DNA from: Gyrodactylus bullatarudis
Lineage: Eukaryota > Platyhelminthes > Monogenea > Gyrodactylidea > Gyrodactylidae
Assembly: GCA_012064415.1 (NCBI GenBank)
Contig: SSNU01000055.1
Location: forward strand, 248,001 to 312,000
Direction: 5' to 3'
Length of the DNA stretch: 64,000 nt
Of this stretch, positions 47,260-57,905 are shown in pieces. A program made the position numbers and the translations under genes. The notes beneath the pieces are model-generated. The model was not told where the DNA came from. It searched no databases and saw only the letters and a program-made list of their open reading frames with translations. Each line of letters begins with the position of its first letter. The first letter of the stretch is position 1.

Positions 47260-47879
47260 TAGTAATAACCAGTGACCACACATTGCTAGTAGGTTTAATG
47301 TCTAAAAACACTGTAATTTCTACATAGTGCTTATCTATTAAATCTTTCGATAAACTAGCTCGATTTAGTTCTTTGTAAAAATCATAAACTTCCAACTACA
47401 GAATAGATGAGAGTATTTTAAAGATTTTTTATCTCTCTTTCTTCCAGATATTTGAGTAACTGAAAAAAAACATTTATCAACTCAAAATAATACTTGATAA
47501 CGGAGTTCCTTAAAGACAATCTGTTTGAATTTGTTCATTTCTGTTCAATTTTATTTTACCAGCTTATAAAATTTTTTTTGCTTTATCCACCAAATTTTTA
47601 TTATCACGAACGTTTGTTCGTCATTAAGCTAAAAGGTATTGTTATGATAAGCATGGAATAAAAGTTTATGCAAAAGGAGGAAATTTGAAAAAGATAGTTT
47701 TTTACGAATTTCGAGAAATTATCATCGTGAAAAGATAATTATAAGGAACATTTAAGAACAGATAATGAGAATGATGATTATATTTTAGATATTGAACAAA
47801 ATAAAAATAGCTGTATTAATTCAAATTGAATTGACAAAGAGAAATGAGGAGAAATCTCTGGAAAATTAATTTTATTAAT

Positions 47880-48277
47880 TTATTCAATCTGATCACTTGA
47901 AGTTTTATTGCCAAATGCCTGGTAGTCAATGACAGTTGAATTGCCTTTTTTATCATTAACTTCTCGTTGACATGTGAATAATTTACAGAAGCCAGAGCAA
48001 CAAGCACTCGATCGATAGCATAGATAACCATCTGAGACACATTTGGAGCAATTGCCCAGGGAAAAGATGTTCTTCTTACTGCAAATTAGGTTACTACAAC
48101 ATCGATCGAGTAATGTTCCCGAGCATAGCCGATTAACCTCCAAGCAATTATCTGAAAATATGATAATCTTAAATGTGTCAATTTACTATCTCTTGATGTC
48201 TGATTGCTTTTTGGGATATATCTAAGACAAGTTGATAGGAAAATGAAGAGACTATATATTGCTAGTAATTTGAACAT
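47880..48277 (-). CDS. Secreted cysteine-rich protein with two knottin-like modules
   Basis: Two exons, 48277-48187 and 48151-47880, joined across a 35 nt GT-AG intron; 120 residues. The first exon gives a signal peptide (hydrophobic core LLAIYSLFIFLS). The mature part holds two modules with spacing C-x6-C-x7-CC-x4-C and C-x6-C-x5-CC-x3-C-x4-C, each with a central Cys pair, followed by a short polar tail. This spacing resembles inhibitor cystine knot folds and the UPF0506-type secreted proteins described from flatworms; a venom-like, immune or signalling role cannot be told apart. AATAAA overlaps the stop codon. The single-exon reading of the second exon from an internal start would lose the signal peptide and the first cysteine. 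Confidence 0.75.
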
Positions 48278-50729
48278 TCCTTGTTCTGGACGAGTCCTGA
48301 ATATCAAGACAAAGTTGATTCTGTGTAGAATGAAACTGTCTCAGAAAAGATTTTTATTTTTGACACACATTTTATACACATAAATAAGGTATTTACTATA
48401 CGGATTAGTGATCTTACTTGTATGATCTTTTAATGTGTATCATTTAAATGCTTTTCAACACTCAAAAATCGCTAGAAACGTAGAAATATCTGCAGATTAA
48501 TTGGTAATTATAAATGTCGATGGAAAAATTTCAAGTGAACAAATTTGAAGTAAATGTTTAAAGCAAAATGTTTATGGGGTTTAAAGACTGATAAAAGAGG
48601 ATAACTTCATGAAAAGTCTACATGAGCATGTTCATTTTCAAGGAATCAGCTGATCAAAGTAAATCTCCTCTGTAAATTTAACAAATCCTTTTACAAAGAA
48701 ATTTTAATTAAAGTATTTAATACATACATGGATTACCTACACTTTACTGTATTAGTTTTTTTTAATTAAGAATATATATTTGAAAATGTGAATTTAAAAT
48801 TTTTCAAAAGCCTTGTTCATTTCAAGTCTACTGGTGACCAAGAGTGGTTAGAATGGTTGTTGTTGACGGGTCCGACAATCGCCATCGTGAGAATTTCGAA
48901 AAATACTTTTAAATTTTAAATATAAAACGTTCGAAGTTTTCTTATTTCATCTCAGAGTAAACATAAAAACCTAGCAAGGTCTTACTCATGTTATGACAAA
49001 ACAATCATTTTGAAAGAGGAAAGAGTTTGGAAATATGAAGGTATGGTTTCACAAAGGGGAAAAGAAATCCTATAATAATTTATTCATAATTTCTTGGATA
49101 GGAAATATGGTGTGATGAATATATCAACAAGAATTTTTAATTTCAAATGATTGAACTAATTTAAATTTCTCTCTTTTTTTCATTTATTCATTCGAATTGG
49201 ATTTGTTTCCCAGAAATACAGAAATATAGTCGGAATCTGGTTCAGATAATGATAAAATTGTGTGTTCATCACTAATTGAATAGACTTGTTAAATCTTTTC
49301 TCAAGAATTCTAAAAAAGTTTTATTTTTGGGCATATTCTTTCTTCTGAAACTTGTCTAAATAAAGGTTTAAATTCTAAAAAAACTTTTAAACACGTAACC
49401 TTCCTCACTTTTTTACTACTTGAGCTTGTGTATTAATCAACAAAGGTTACAAGGGAAGAACAAGTAATTGATTGTTAAAACATTCCTTGATATCAATCAA
49501 TCGAGTTTTAAATCAAACATCTAACCAAACAGAGAAAATTAATCTTCAAGCTAACAGATGATATTCTGGATATATAAATCTTTTAATCAAAAGAAATACT
49601 TGGCACTTAGTCTGAGTCTAAAAATTATCATTCAACTAACCGAAGATTCAACTCAGACATTTCAGCCAACAGTTTGGAGACCCTAGTATAACTTATAGAT
49701 GTAAGCTTGAGTATTTTGGTGATCGTTAAGAAAAATTATTGGCCCACATCCACAAATGCATCAAACTTGACAGTAGGAAACTAAAGTATATGCGAGACCA
49801 AAACTTGAATACTGACATGGAGTCTGGAACCCTGAATGAGACAAATGGTCCAGGAAAATCCATGTACAGCCTGCAATAGATTGACATGTCTTTTGTCATT
49901 GATTCTTTATGGCTTAGGAGAGAACTCAAAACTATAAAATCCTAATAAAACTCTCACCCTTGGCTAATTTTAATCGCCAAGGCTACAGTGTCCCAGAATT
50001 CGGTTATCTAAAAAAAGCATTTATTTAATGCTTCTATAGATAATTTATGTATTGAAAATTAAAAGTATAATTTCTCGTATAATCTTGAGTTCCCTTTCTT
50101 TTACACTAATGAGATGTACTAGTCTCTGGAGAATTATCCTTCTTTTTCGACGCTACATCCAGTTGAGAGTATGTCAGCCTACTCAGAACTATAAAGACAA
50201 TTTGTTGAATCAAATTCTGTATAAATATTCAAAATATCGGAAGTTAAATACCAATAAATTTCGATTTATCTCTTTGGTTGATTAGGGTTTTACTGGTTCA
50301 GACAAAGATGGGGAAATCTAATTAGTTGATTGAAATAATCACCTTAGTGACCAGATATTTTGGGTTATTTATTCTTTATCCCCTTTATAAGGAATACTCA
50401 ACTCATCCTTTATAGTTAGAATAGTTTCTCACAAGGCTGACGAAATAATTAATTAGAAATGAAGAATGGAAAGATTGGTGAAAAATAACTGAAACCGCAT
50501 ACAATTTCTAAAACTTCGTACTATTTCATTCTGATCATCAGAGTAGAATTTTTAACATATAATTTTATATATTTACGACTGTAACTTTTATAGCCTAAAT
50601 GATGTTATTAAAGATCTAAAATTCACGAACAAGGTTTTCATTGATAGGCAACTATAAACCGGGTCAAAATGATAGCAAGATTAAATATAATTCATTATCT
50701 TTAAAATTAAATACTAATAATTTACAAAA
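48278..50729. other. Spacer between cysteine-rich gene and DEG/ENaC pair
   Basis: AT-rich. A decayed tRNA-like repeat may lie near 48830-48900 (TGGTGACCAAGAGTGGTTAG, then GACGGGTCC). One possible coding fragment at 49650-49884 is listed. Nothing else is supported. Confidence 0.5.
49650..49884 (+). pseudogene. Possible decayed coding fragment, unknown
   Basis: One frame reads KIQLRHFSQQFGDPSITYRC..., then a single TAA, then EKLLAHIHKCIKLDSRKLKY... to a stop, with AATAAA about 60 bases on. The amino acid make-up is more protein-like than most frames here. A 30 nt intron around the stop would again give a stop at the join, so I read it as a broken gene or chance. Confidence 0.25.
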
Positions 50730-53700
50730 TTACTTCAAAGTAGACATATCAAAATCAGGTTCATTCCTATGAATATCATTAGTTAATCTCTCAGCGATTT
50801 CTTTAAATGATATCTTTTTAGTACGTGGTTCCCCACGATTACTCTGGAACTTTCTACGAAATCTCTTGAGTATCCTATTCATATGTTCTTGTCTAATACG
50901 CTTTTGGATTACGTCCACTAGCTTTTGAAAAAGCAAGTCTGTATTTTTGACAAGAAAGCATAGCAGATGTAAGAGTTCAAATATTGACAATAACGAAAAG
51001 CTTGAAATAAATCCCAAAACTCCGCAATACGTTGGCAGATATTTCCATAGACTGAATTTGTTCGGGTTGAACAGTAATTGTGATTCTCTTTTTGGACTGT
51101 AAGCATAGAGGATACTGATTTCTTTTGAGCTAGCCGTAAACTCTCTGACAGGAACGCCATTAATTTGAGAAAATTTGAAAATACTCTTATTATGAAGATC
51201 AAAGATGGTCTTGGTTTCATAGATTTTTGATCGTTCACAGAATTTTGGACAAAGGGCATTCTGGTGTGTGATGACCTCTGATTTTATTTCGTTCAGAACC
51301 TACAAGATTAAAAGTTGATTGTTACCTCTTCATCTGTAAATCTCTCGAGAAGGTCAAGACAACTCAACTTTGACGGATCATTGGCGCAAATCTTTTTATA
51401 TTTAAAGAAATTCACCAGGTAATAGGGCAAAAGAATAACATGAGAATAGCAATCACATTTTAGAATAGCCAAGAGTTGACGATAGCCAGCAATGCAATTG
51501 GATCTTGTGTAGCCAGTGGAGAAGTAGGCTGAAAAGTTTCCTGTCTGCATTGCCCGTTTCGTATCAACCCATTGATGTTCCCGGAGGTGTTTTGAGCAGG
51601 GATTTGTTCTTGAATTTTCAAATTTCAAATTCTATGTCTAGATAAATTACAATAATTATCAAAGATAAAATTGATTCACTCACAGTTTGGGTGATTTTGA
51701 AAAAGGTATTCTTCCCAAGACGAATGCTGGAAGATACTGCATCAGTACCATAGCGTGAAAGATACGCGGGAAATCGGAGATATTTGTCTTTTGGATTAAC
51801 AGTATCAAAGATTACCTTGAATCCTAATAACTTTTGATGTTTGTCTAAATTCTGAATGGAAATATCCTTAGTTAAAATGTAATAAATTTTGAAATATAAT
51901 TTTTAAGGCGCTAGAGAATTTTTTTTCATGACTTGCATTCAATCTTTTGTTTGTGAATATGCTGATTAGGAATCTACAATCTTCAAAACTTTAGCTGGTA
52001 GATGTCAGGCGAATATTTGAATTCTACAGGTATGATTTATATTATTTTTCCTTTAATACCTTGGGAAATAAGACATCAAAACAAAAATTAGTTTTTTGAG
52101 AAAAAATCCAGTTTCTTTGAATTGGTATAAAACGTTTTAGACGAATGATGGAGCTAAGATTTTTGCGTAATCCAGAAGATTTCCCATCGAATGGATGATA
52201 TACGAAGTATTTCCTAAAATGATATGCGATAAAAATAACCCAGTGGGACTATAAGGAATAAACAAAATTTCACAAAGATTATTTTAAATTATGATAAAAA
52301 CTTGCATTAAGGGCCTCGGTGTTGTGGTCGTCCAATTTTGAGAAAATCTTTTCCGAAGAGTTCTGATAAAGAAACAATTTCCAGCCAAATTCCGGTCCAA
52401 CTTGGCGTACAATTGACTGATTCAAGGTCGGCACAAACTGTAATGAATGAAAATTTCAATGCTTGATACTAGAAATTTACCTGATAACAAAATCCATAAG
52501 TCGGATGCTCAAGGGAATGTATGCCAGGTTTATCTGCAAGAAGATTTTCGTCTTCATCCTGGTTAATTTCCAATGGCTCATCGTTCCTCACCAAAAAGGA
52601 TAGATTCCTAAATTTGTTGAATGATGGCAAGTTGGGTATTGACCGATCTTTGGCATGGTATCGTACGACTCTCTGGTGGAATTTCAGATTACAACTCTCT
52701 CCGTTTATTGTACAATGGACAATCTTGATTTGTGGCAAGTCTTGTTGAAGGATTTCTGATGGTATGTTGGGTATTTTAGATTTTAATTTGTAGTGAATAT
52801 AGCCTTTGAAAAGATTAGAGTTCTCAACCGATTCCCTTGACAAGGAATTGACCATTTTTATTGACTTGAGTACATCATTTACGTGTATGTATTCCTCCCT
52901 AAATAGAAAAAAAATACCTACAGATCTCATTCTATAGCGTGGAATTAGATTTAATAGACAAGCTCGAATAAACTTGGTTCGTACCCCCCCCCCTCACTAT
53001 GTAATCCTTATCCTCACAATAAAACTTAATTTTTCACACTCAATCTTACCATTTAAAACACCAGATGAACGGAAGATTAAAGGCACCATAAAATTCCTGT
53101 CTATAAAGTCAAAAGTTGACTGCCTCTCAGACTCATGATGTTTAAACAATCGAATTCTGTGGATATACCAAATAAATTTGATAATAGAATTTCATACACT
53201 GAAAAATAAGTAGAACAATTTAAGGGATTTTGAGTAGAAAATAGTGGTAAATTTTGTGGTATTCAAATCTTGTGTCACCAAAATTTTGGAGTTTTATTAA
53301 AATTTTTAATGAAAGAAAAAAATCTTTCAGCTGTCATAGCGCATATTTTAGAGAATAGTCCTTTTACTTGAAATTTTTAATTCTCAAGGAATATTTTCCA
53401 ACATAGTTCAATGCTTCGAATCTAAGTTATCAATTTATTGGTCGTTTATTATAGTTGAGGAATGCTGAATCTGGTTTTGAGAATCACTCCATAATCGTGA
53501 CAAAATTAAATTTTGATTTTTTGATCAATTTCCCTACTTGAAAGTCGATGAAATTTGATATTTCAAGATCCCTGAAAAATAACGAATTTATCAAAATTTT
53601 CATCATAATAATCGGTTTTCTAGTTTTTTTGTGATCCTAAAAATCAACTTTTGATCACTCTCTCGCATTGAAATCAACAAAAATTTTCAACGCAAAGTTC

Positions 53701-54485
53701 AAAAAATGGGAATTTGGCGCTACTTCAAGATTACAAATTTGCCGTATTTACAAAATTGATTTTTTCTAAATATTTTTTCTCCGTATCGTAAAAGAGGGCC
53801 TCATGAACTAGATTCCAAAAAATCTTTATCAAATTCGATTTCTTGATGAAAAAATTAAGAATTTTGTTAAAATCATAAATTCCCACCTTCATATTAACTA
53901 GGTGTATATCCTGACTAGTCCTTAAACTGTAACCTGATGAATTCATTCTCAGAAAGCAGAAAAATTGCAGAAAAGTCAGACAGAGCCGAGAAATCGTGAT
54001 GTTACATCGAATTTTATATGAACTCACTCGAAATTGTCATCAATTACATCGGAGGATACAAGATAATTCGGACATATTGTCAATTTTGGTAAAAAAGCTT
54101 GGACGCCAGTAGAGGCGAGGTAAACATGTCCATCTTTAGTCAAATGAGTTTCTCTTATAAAAGTATACGCATAGTTTGCAAGGAAAAATAACAAAACTGT
54201 TGAGAGACATATTAGGACTTTGACAGAGATATTTTCTACATATAAAAGCAATTCGAACCCATGAATTGAGGAATATTTGAGGTTGTGTTTAAAATCAGCC
54301 TTAAACTTTTTCCAGTGTATTGGGTCATAGTTCTTGATGAGAGTAGTGAGTCGTTTATCGATTCTAGCGAAGAGAGACTTGGGTTTCTGCTTCTTGAAAG
54401 GGATATTCCTATGGAAGAAATTAAACTTTTTCAATGATGGTCGATTATTTGTCTCTACCAAGCTTGGCTCAAGTGATTGTATCAT
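50730..54485 (-). CDS. DEG/ENaC-family sodium channel subunit (downstream copy)
   Basis: Amiloride-sensitive-type trimeric cation channel subunit. Exons: 54485-54028, 52898-52481, 52437-52306, 52248-52060, 51851-51684, 51631-51326, 51299-50730; phases agree, 746 residues. N-terminal gating motif SSIHGFELL (His75-Gly76), TM1 about 88-107, a large Cys-containing outer domain (SNCIAGYRQ, CDCYSH, LCPKFCERS), and TM2 in the last exon (YCGVLGFISSFSLLSIFELLHLL), with SFS as the G/S-x-S selectivity filter. One intron is 26 nt (51300-51325) and one uses a GC donor (52249-52305). The 1,129 nt first intron holds a MITE. It lies 92 bp after the stop of a paralogous gene on the same strand. Confidence 0.88.
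53440..53925. repeat. Dispersed MITE copy in DEG/ENaC intron 1
   Basis: Contains TGATCCTAAAAATCAACTTT, ATCAACAAAAATTTTCAACG, AATGGGAATTTGGCGCTACT and, at one end, AAAATCATAAATTCCCACCT followed by TCATATTAACTAG, the family's inverted-end motif. Confidence 0.6.
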
Positions 54486-54577
54486 TTAAGAGAATTTGAT
54501 TCAAAAAATTTGTTCAATGAATGAAAAACAAAAATAACACGAATATTCTCTATTGACTAGTAAGTAGCAACATGATT
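54486..54577 (-). promoter_or_regulatory. 92 bp junction between the two DEG/ENaC genes
   Basis: On the coding strand it starts with the AATAAA overlapping the upstream stop, passes TTACTTACTAG and CAATAG (possible 3' splice sites), then a T-rich run, and reaches the downstream ATG. There is little room for a separate promoter; a shared transcript resolved by trans-splicing is possible. Confidence 0.4.
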
Positions 54578-57500
54578 TTATTTTTCATATATTTCATCTG
54601 AACGTATATTTGATATGGAAGAAGATTTAGATGAGTCTGTACTGAAAACCTTGACGCTTCGCGGGTTATTGCTGTCATGAGTTGATTCCTTCGCATTACT
54701 TTGGATGATTTCCTTCTTCAAGTGTCTCAATGTTGTGTATGCTTTGATGAATTTGAAAATAAGATAGAATAAGTGAATAATCTCCACCAAATTAGCCAAC
54801 GATACTCCCAGAAACAGATTGATTACACCGCCAATCTTGGCAATACGACTAAATTCAGTTAATTTTGACTCTTTGAAGAGATTGCTTCTATCGATTGGAT
54901 TTATCTTTATAATTGCAATATGCGTACCAGAAATACTTTTTGTTTTATTCAATGAAACTCCATTAACATGGTCATACTGATATAAATCATGTTTATTCAG
55001 TTTCTGACGCTCAACATTGACTCTCTGGTTAGTTCTATAGCATAATTCTGGACATAATCTATCCTTGATTTCGTTTACGTTTATATTGTCGAATTCTTTC
55101 TCATAGAATTTATGTTCTACAATTTTCTTGAAAATCTATCAAGAATAAAAAAATTACACCTCAATAGTTTAAAAATCTGAAATATTTCCTTGGAAATGAA
55201 TTATTCAATAGGCGTGGTAAGAAAATTGTTTCAGATGACAATTTTCTTGACAAGAGCAATTTCTAGAGGATATTATTACGGAAAAATCTTTCCAGAATAT
55301 CTTGCAAGAAATAGATTTTAATACTTTCTTTTTAAAAGATAAAATAAAATTGATCAATGTATAGAATTAAATAATAAATATTATTTTTTTCAAATATTGG
55401 TCTTCCAGACGTTAAAATGACAATGTACTTGAGATATTTCTCATGTCTCGAGATATTTATAATTTGATTTGAAGATGAAGGAACTAATCCAATTTACCTT
55501 TGATAATTTTGACATAAAATAAATAAAAAAAGTAAATTGTCAAATATGAAAATTTCGAGAACATTATAAAATCTGGCCAATGATGAATACTTCACAGTCC
55601 AGAGAGCTTTTACACTCCTTTGCTCTCATGGTTGAATGAAAGCTATTGGCCAGATTTTATAATGTTCTCGAAATTTTCATATATATAAATATTTGGTCTG
55701 AAGAGAACCAACGAAAATAAAGCTTTATTCACCAAAAACTTCGTTTGTTCTTAACCCAAGCATGACTCTTAGTCAGGAACCTCAGGAAAATAATAAATTA
55801 GAATTTCACCTTCACAATTATGAGTGAAAGCCTATTTGAAGTGCAAGAAAAACTTACCAAGTTATTATTTTCACGTAGATACAGTCTCTGACATTTATCA
55901 CTGAATTCATTCACAAAGCAATTTTTATCCGTAACAGCCATGTCAATATACTTTACTGGAAGGAATATAGATGGCGAAAAGCAATCACAGATTTTTATAA
56001 TCATAATCTGGCGATAGATGGCAGCACAATTCGTCACCGAATACGGAGCAAAATGAACTGAGTTCTTATGCTGATGGATAAACTTTAGGTCGACGAGAAC
56101 ATAAAAATTCTTGGGATCAATACAGTCGAATTTGTTATTGGAATCTGAGATCAAATTCTCCTGGTAGATATGAAGGGAAATTTCCTCTCCATAGCCTAGA
56201 TGGAATAAATTGGCATCTGGTCTTGCCCGATTTAATTGTGAAGGGATATAAACAAATTTATTAAAACGTATTCCATTATCGATTAAAATGTCAAATCCAT
56301 GAATATTACTTGCTTCAATTTTCTCCTAAAATATAACATAATGAAAAGAATAATGCCATAGACTTTTTTCAGTCCTGTTTCCATATATAGAAATTTTACA
56401 AAAACTGCCATTTTGTTTAACCCTCGCCCTGGAAATGAAGTTCACAGAGACCCCATTTGTATTGATTTTCCTATGTCATTTTTGTCATTTCCAGGGCGAG
56501 GGTTTAAGAGTCGAATACTCTATGAAATTTTATAAAATTTGCTTAAAAAACATGAATAATTATCATCCTATAAGATAGAAAGAAAAAAGTAAGACCGTCT
56601 TGTTCAAGATTAAATTCTTAACAAAACTTTCCTGTGGCTATTCTACGCCCAGTTAATAAGCAGATGGGATCAATTTGATCAAGATTTTTTGGAATCTAGA
56701 TCATGAGGCCCACTTTTACAATTTAAAGAAAAATTATTTTGAAAAAATCAACTTTTAAGGAAATTTGTGAAAATCATAAACGCCCATTTTCATATTAACT
56801 AGCTTTAGTTTTTTGAAGTCAAATTTAACAATTTATTTCGATAATTCTCAGCTTCAGCTCAATTTCAGTATCTAGACTCAACTTTGAAATATCCAAAAAA
56901 ATTTAAAGAAATGTAAATCTTTTACAATAAACAGTGCTAATATTTAGACTGAATGCATCAGTGAAGTTATTAAACACTCACATTTACAAGACTCGATAGG
57001 GCAATACTATGGAGTCCTTTTGGCTGGGCAAAATTATCCAACTTTTTCAAAATTATCTCCGTCGTGAAACTCTTGTTCCCAGATGCCGTGGGTTTATTAT
57101 GGTTAAACTTGATTGATTCAATTAATGAAAAATCTATTTACAATATAACACCGGCCAGATATGGGATGAAAGACTGAGAAAATCCCACGATTTCTCGACT
57201 TGAATTGTTCACTATTCTCATCTAGGTATTGTGACAAGTCAGATTCCGTTAGGAGTCTCTTTCTTTTATATTTGGCCATAGTTCTGAAATTTAATCAAGA
57301 AAAGATGAACAACAACTTACGCCCTATCAGTGAGGAGAAGCGGAGACTGCTCAATAAACTCAAGATTCTGGCAATTTTCATTATGTTGCTGGCAAAAGAT
57401 TAGATCAATCATTGGCCTCTCCGACTGAATGATTCTTTCTTTCCAATTAATCAAGGTTATCTCTCGGACCACGTTGAATTTTTTAGCTTTGGATAGTTTC

Positions 57501-57905
57501 CTTAAATTTTAGTTCGTTCACTTTTACTTACTCTTCAAGTTGAATTGATCTATCGATTGAATTAGGACAGACCATGATCCTTGGATGTATTGGGCTCTCG
57601 TCCCCTGGCATTTTCGAGTAGACCAGTACATTTTCAATGGAAATCCTATCATTTAACAAGACAATCAAGCATAGAGATACACTAATCGACAAAATTATGG
57701 GTATAGAAACTCGAAGGTATTTGTTCTCAATCTTAGAAAGAATCTCAAAACAATGAATTGTTGAAAAGTTGAAGAAGAAATAAAACTCTCGTTTCAACTT
57801 GGCAATATGCCGATGGTACTTGGTATAATATGCTCGATGATGTGTCTCTCTAGCCCATTTCCTGAAAATCTGATGGATTTGTACGACATCAGTCAAGTCT
57901 CGCAT
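54578..57905 (-). CDS. DEG/ENaC-family sodium channel subunit (upstream copy)
   Basis: Paralogue of the gene that follows it. Exons: 57905-57532, 57500-57321, 57283-57142, 57107 to 56988 or 56982, 56325-55858, 55135-54578; 613 or 615 residues. The two ends for exon 4 (GTAAAT or GTGAGT donor, both in phase) cannot be separated by eye. TM1 is at about 65-87; the outer domain has TNCAAIYRQ and CDCFSP; the last exon holds CPELCYR and TM2 GGVINLFLGVSLANLVEIIHLF, with the GVS selectivity filter. The N-terminal gating motif reads STIHCFEIL: the conserved His-Gly is His51-Cys52. The first three introns are 31, 37 and 34 nt. The stop codon overlaps AATAAA. The C-terminal tail is Ser/Asp-rich. Confidence 0.9.
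55544..55682. repeat. Hairpin with 38 bp arms in DEG/ENaC intron
   Basis: Arms 55544-55581 and 55645-55682 are exact complements (core GAGAACATTATAAAATCTGG) around a 63-base loop. A small foldback element in intron 5 of the upstream channel gene. Confidence 0.75.
56420..56503. mobile_element. 84 bp mini-hairpin, 19 bp arms
   Basis: Arms 56420-56438 (ACCCTCGCCCTGGAAATGA) and 56485-56503 are exact complements, bordered by TTTA on the left and TTAA on the right. Ends and TTAA-like border recall piggyBac-type MITEs, at very small size. It lies in intron 4 of the upstream channel gene. Confidence 0.6.

Larger units (their letters stand above)
46618..47408 (+). mobile_element. tRNA/hammerhead element flanked by 68 bp direct repeats
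   Basis: Direct repeats 46618-46685 and 47341-47408 differ at three positions. Between them lie the B box GGTTCGAATCC (46712-46722), a hammerhead, the tail TTTGACTCTCTTATGG..., the 3' inverted end, a 377 bp insertion, and the remainder of the end running into AGTAGGTTTAATGTCTAAAA. The A box side is truncated. The 68 bp repeats contain TGTAAAAATCATAA and CTTCCAACT, like the end of the 37.7 kb MITE, so the element may have landed in a MITE fragment and duplicated it. Confidence 0.7.
41211..47879. other. Spacer between GPCR and cysteine-rich gene
   Basis: AT-rich, with the elements listed at 43831-44530, 45466-45666 and 46618-47408. No exon is supported. A TTAACCCTTCAGTGC at 41208 overlaps the GPCR stop and resembles a piggyBac-like end, but no partner end was found. 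Confidence 0.6.

Noticed and set aside
51300..51325. Reading the 26 nt gap as a frameshift making the channel a pseudogene
   Set aside because: It has GT and AG ends, phase 0 on both sides, and the other exons are undamaged; several similar short introns occur here.
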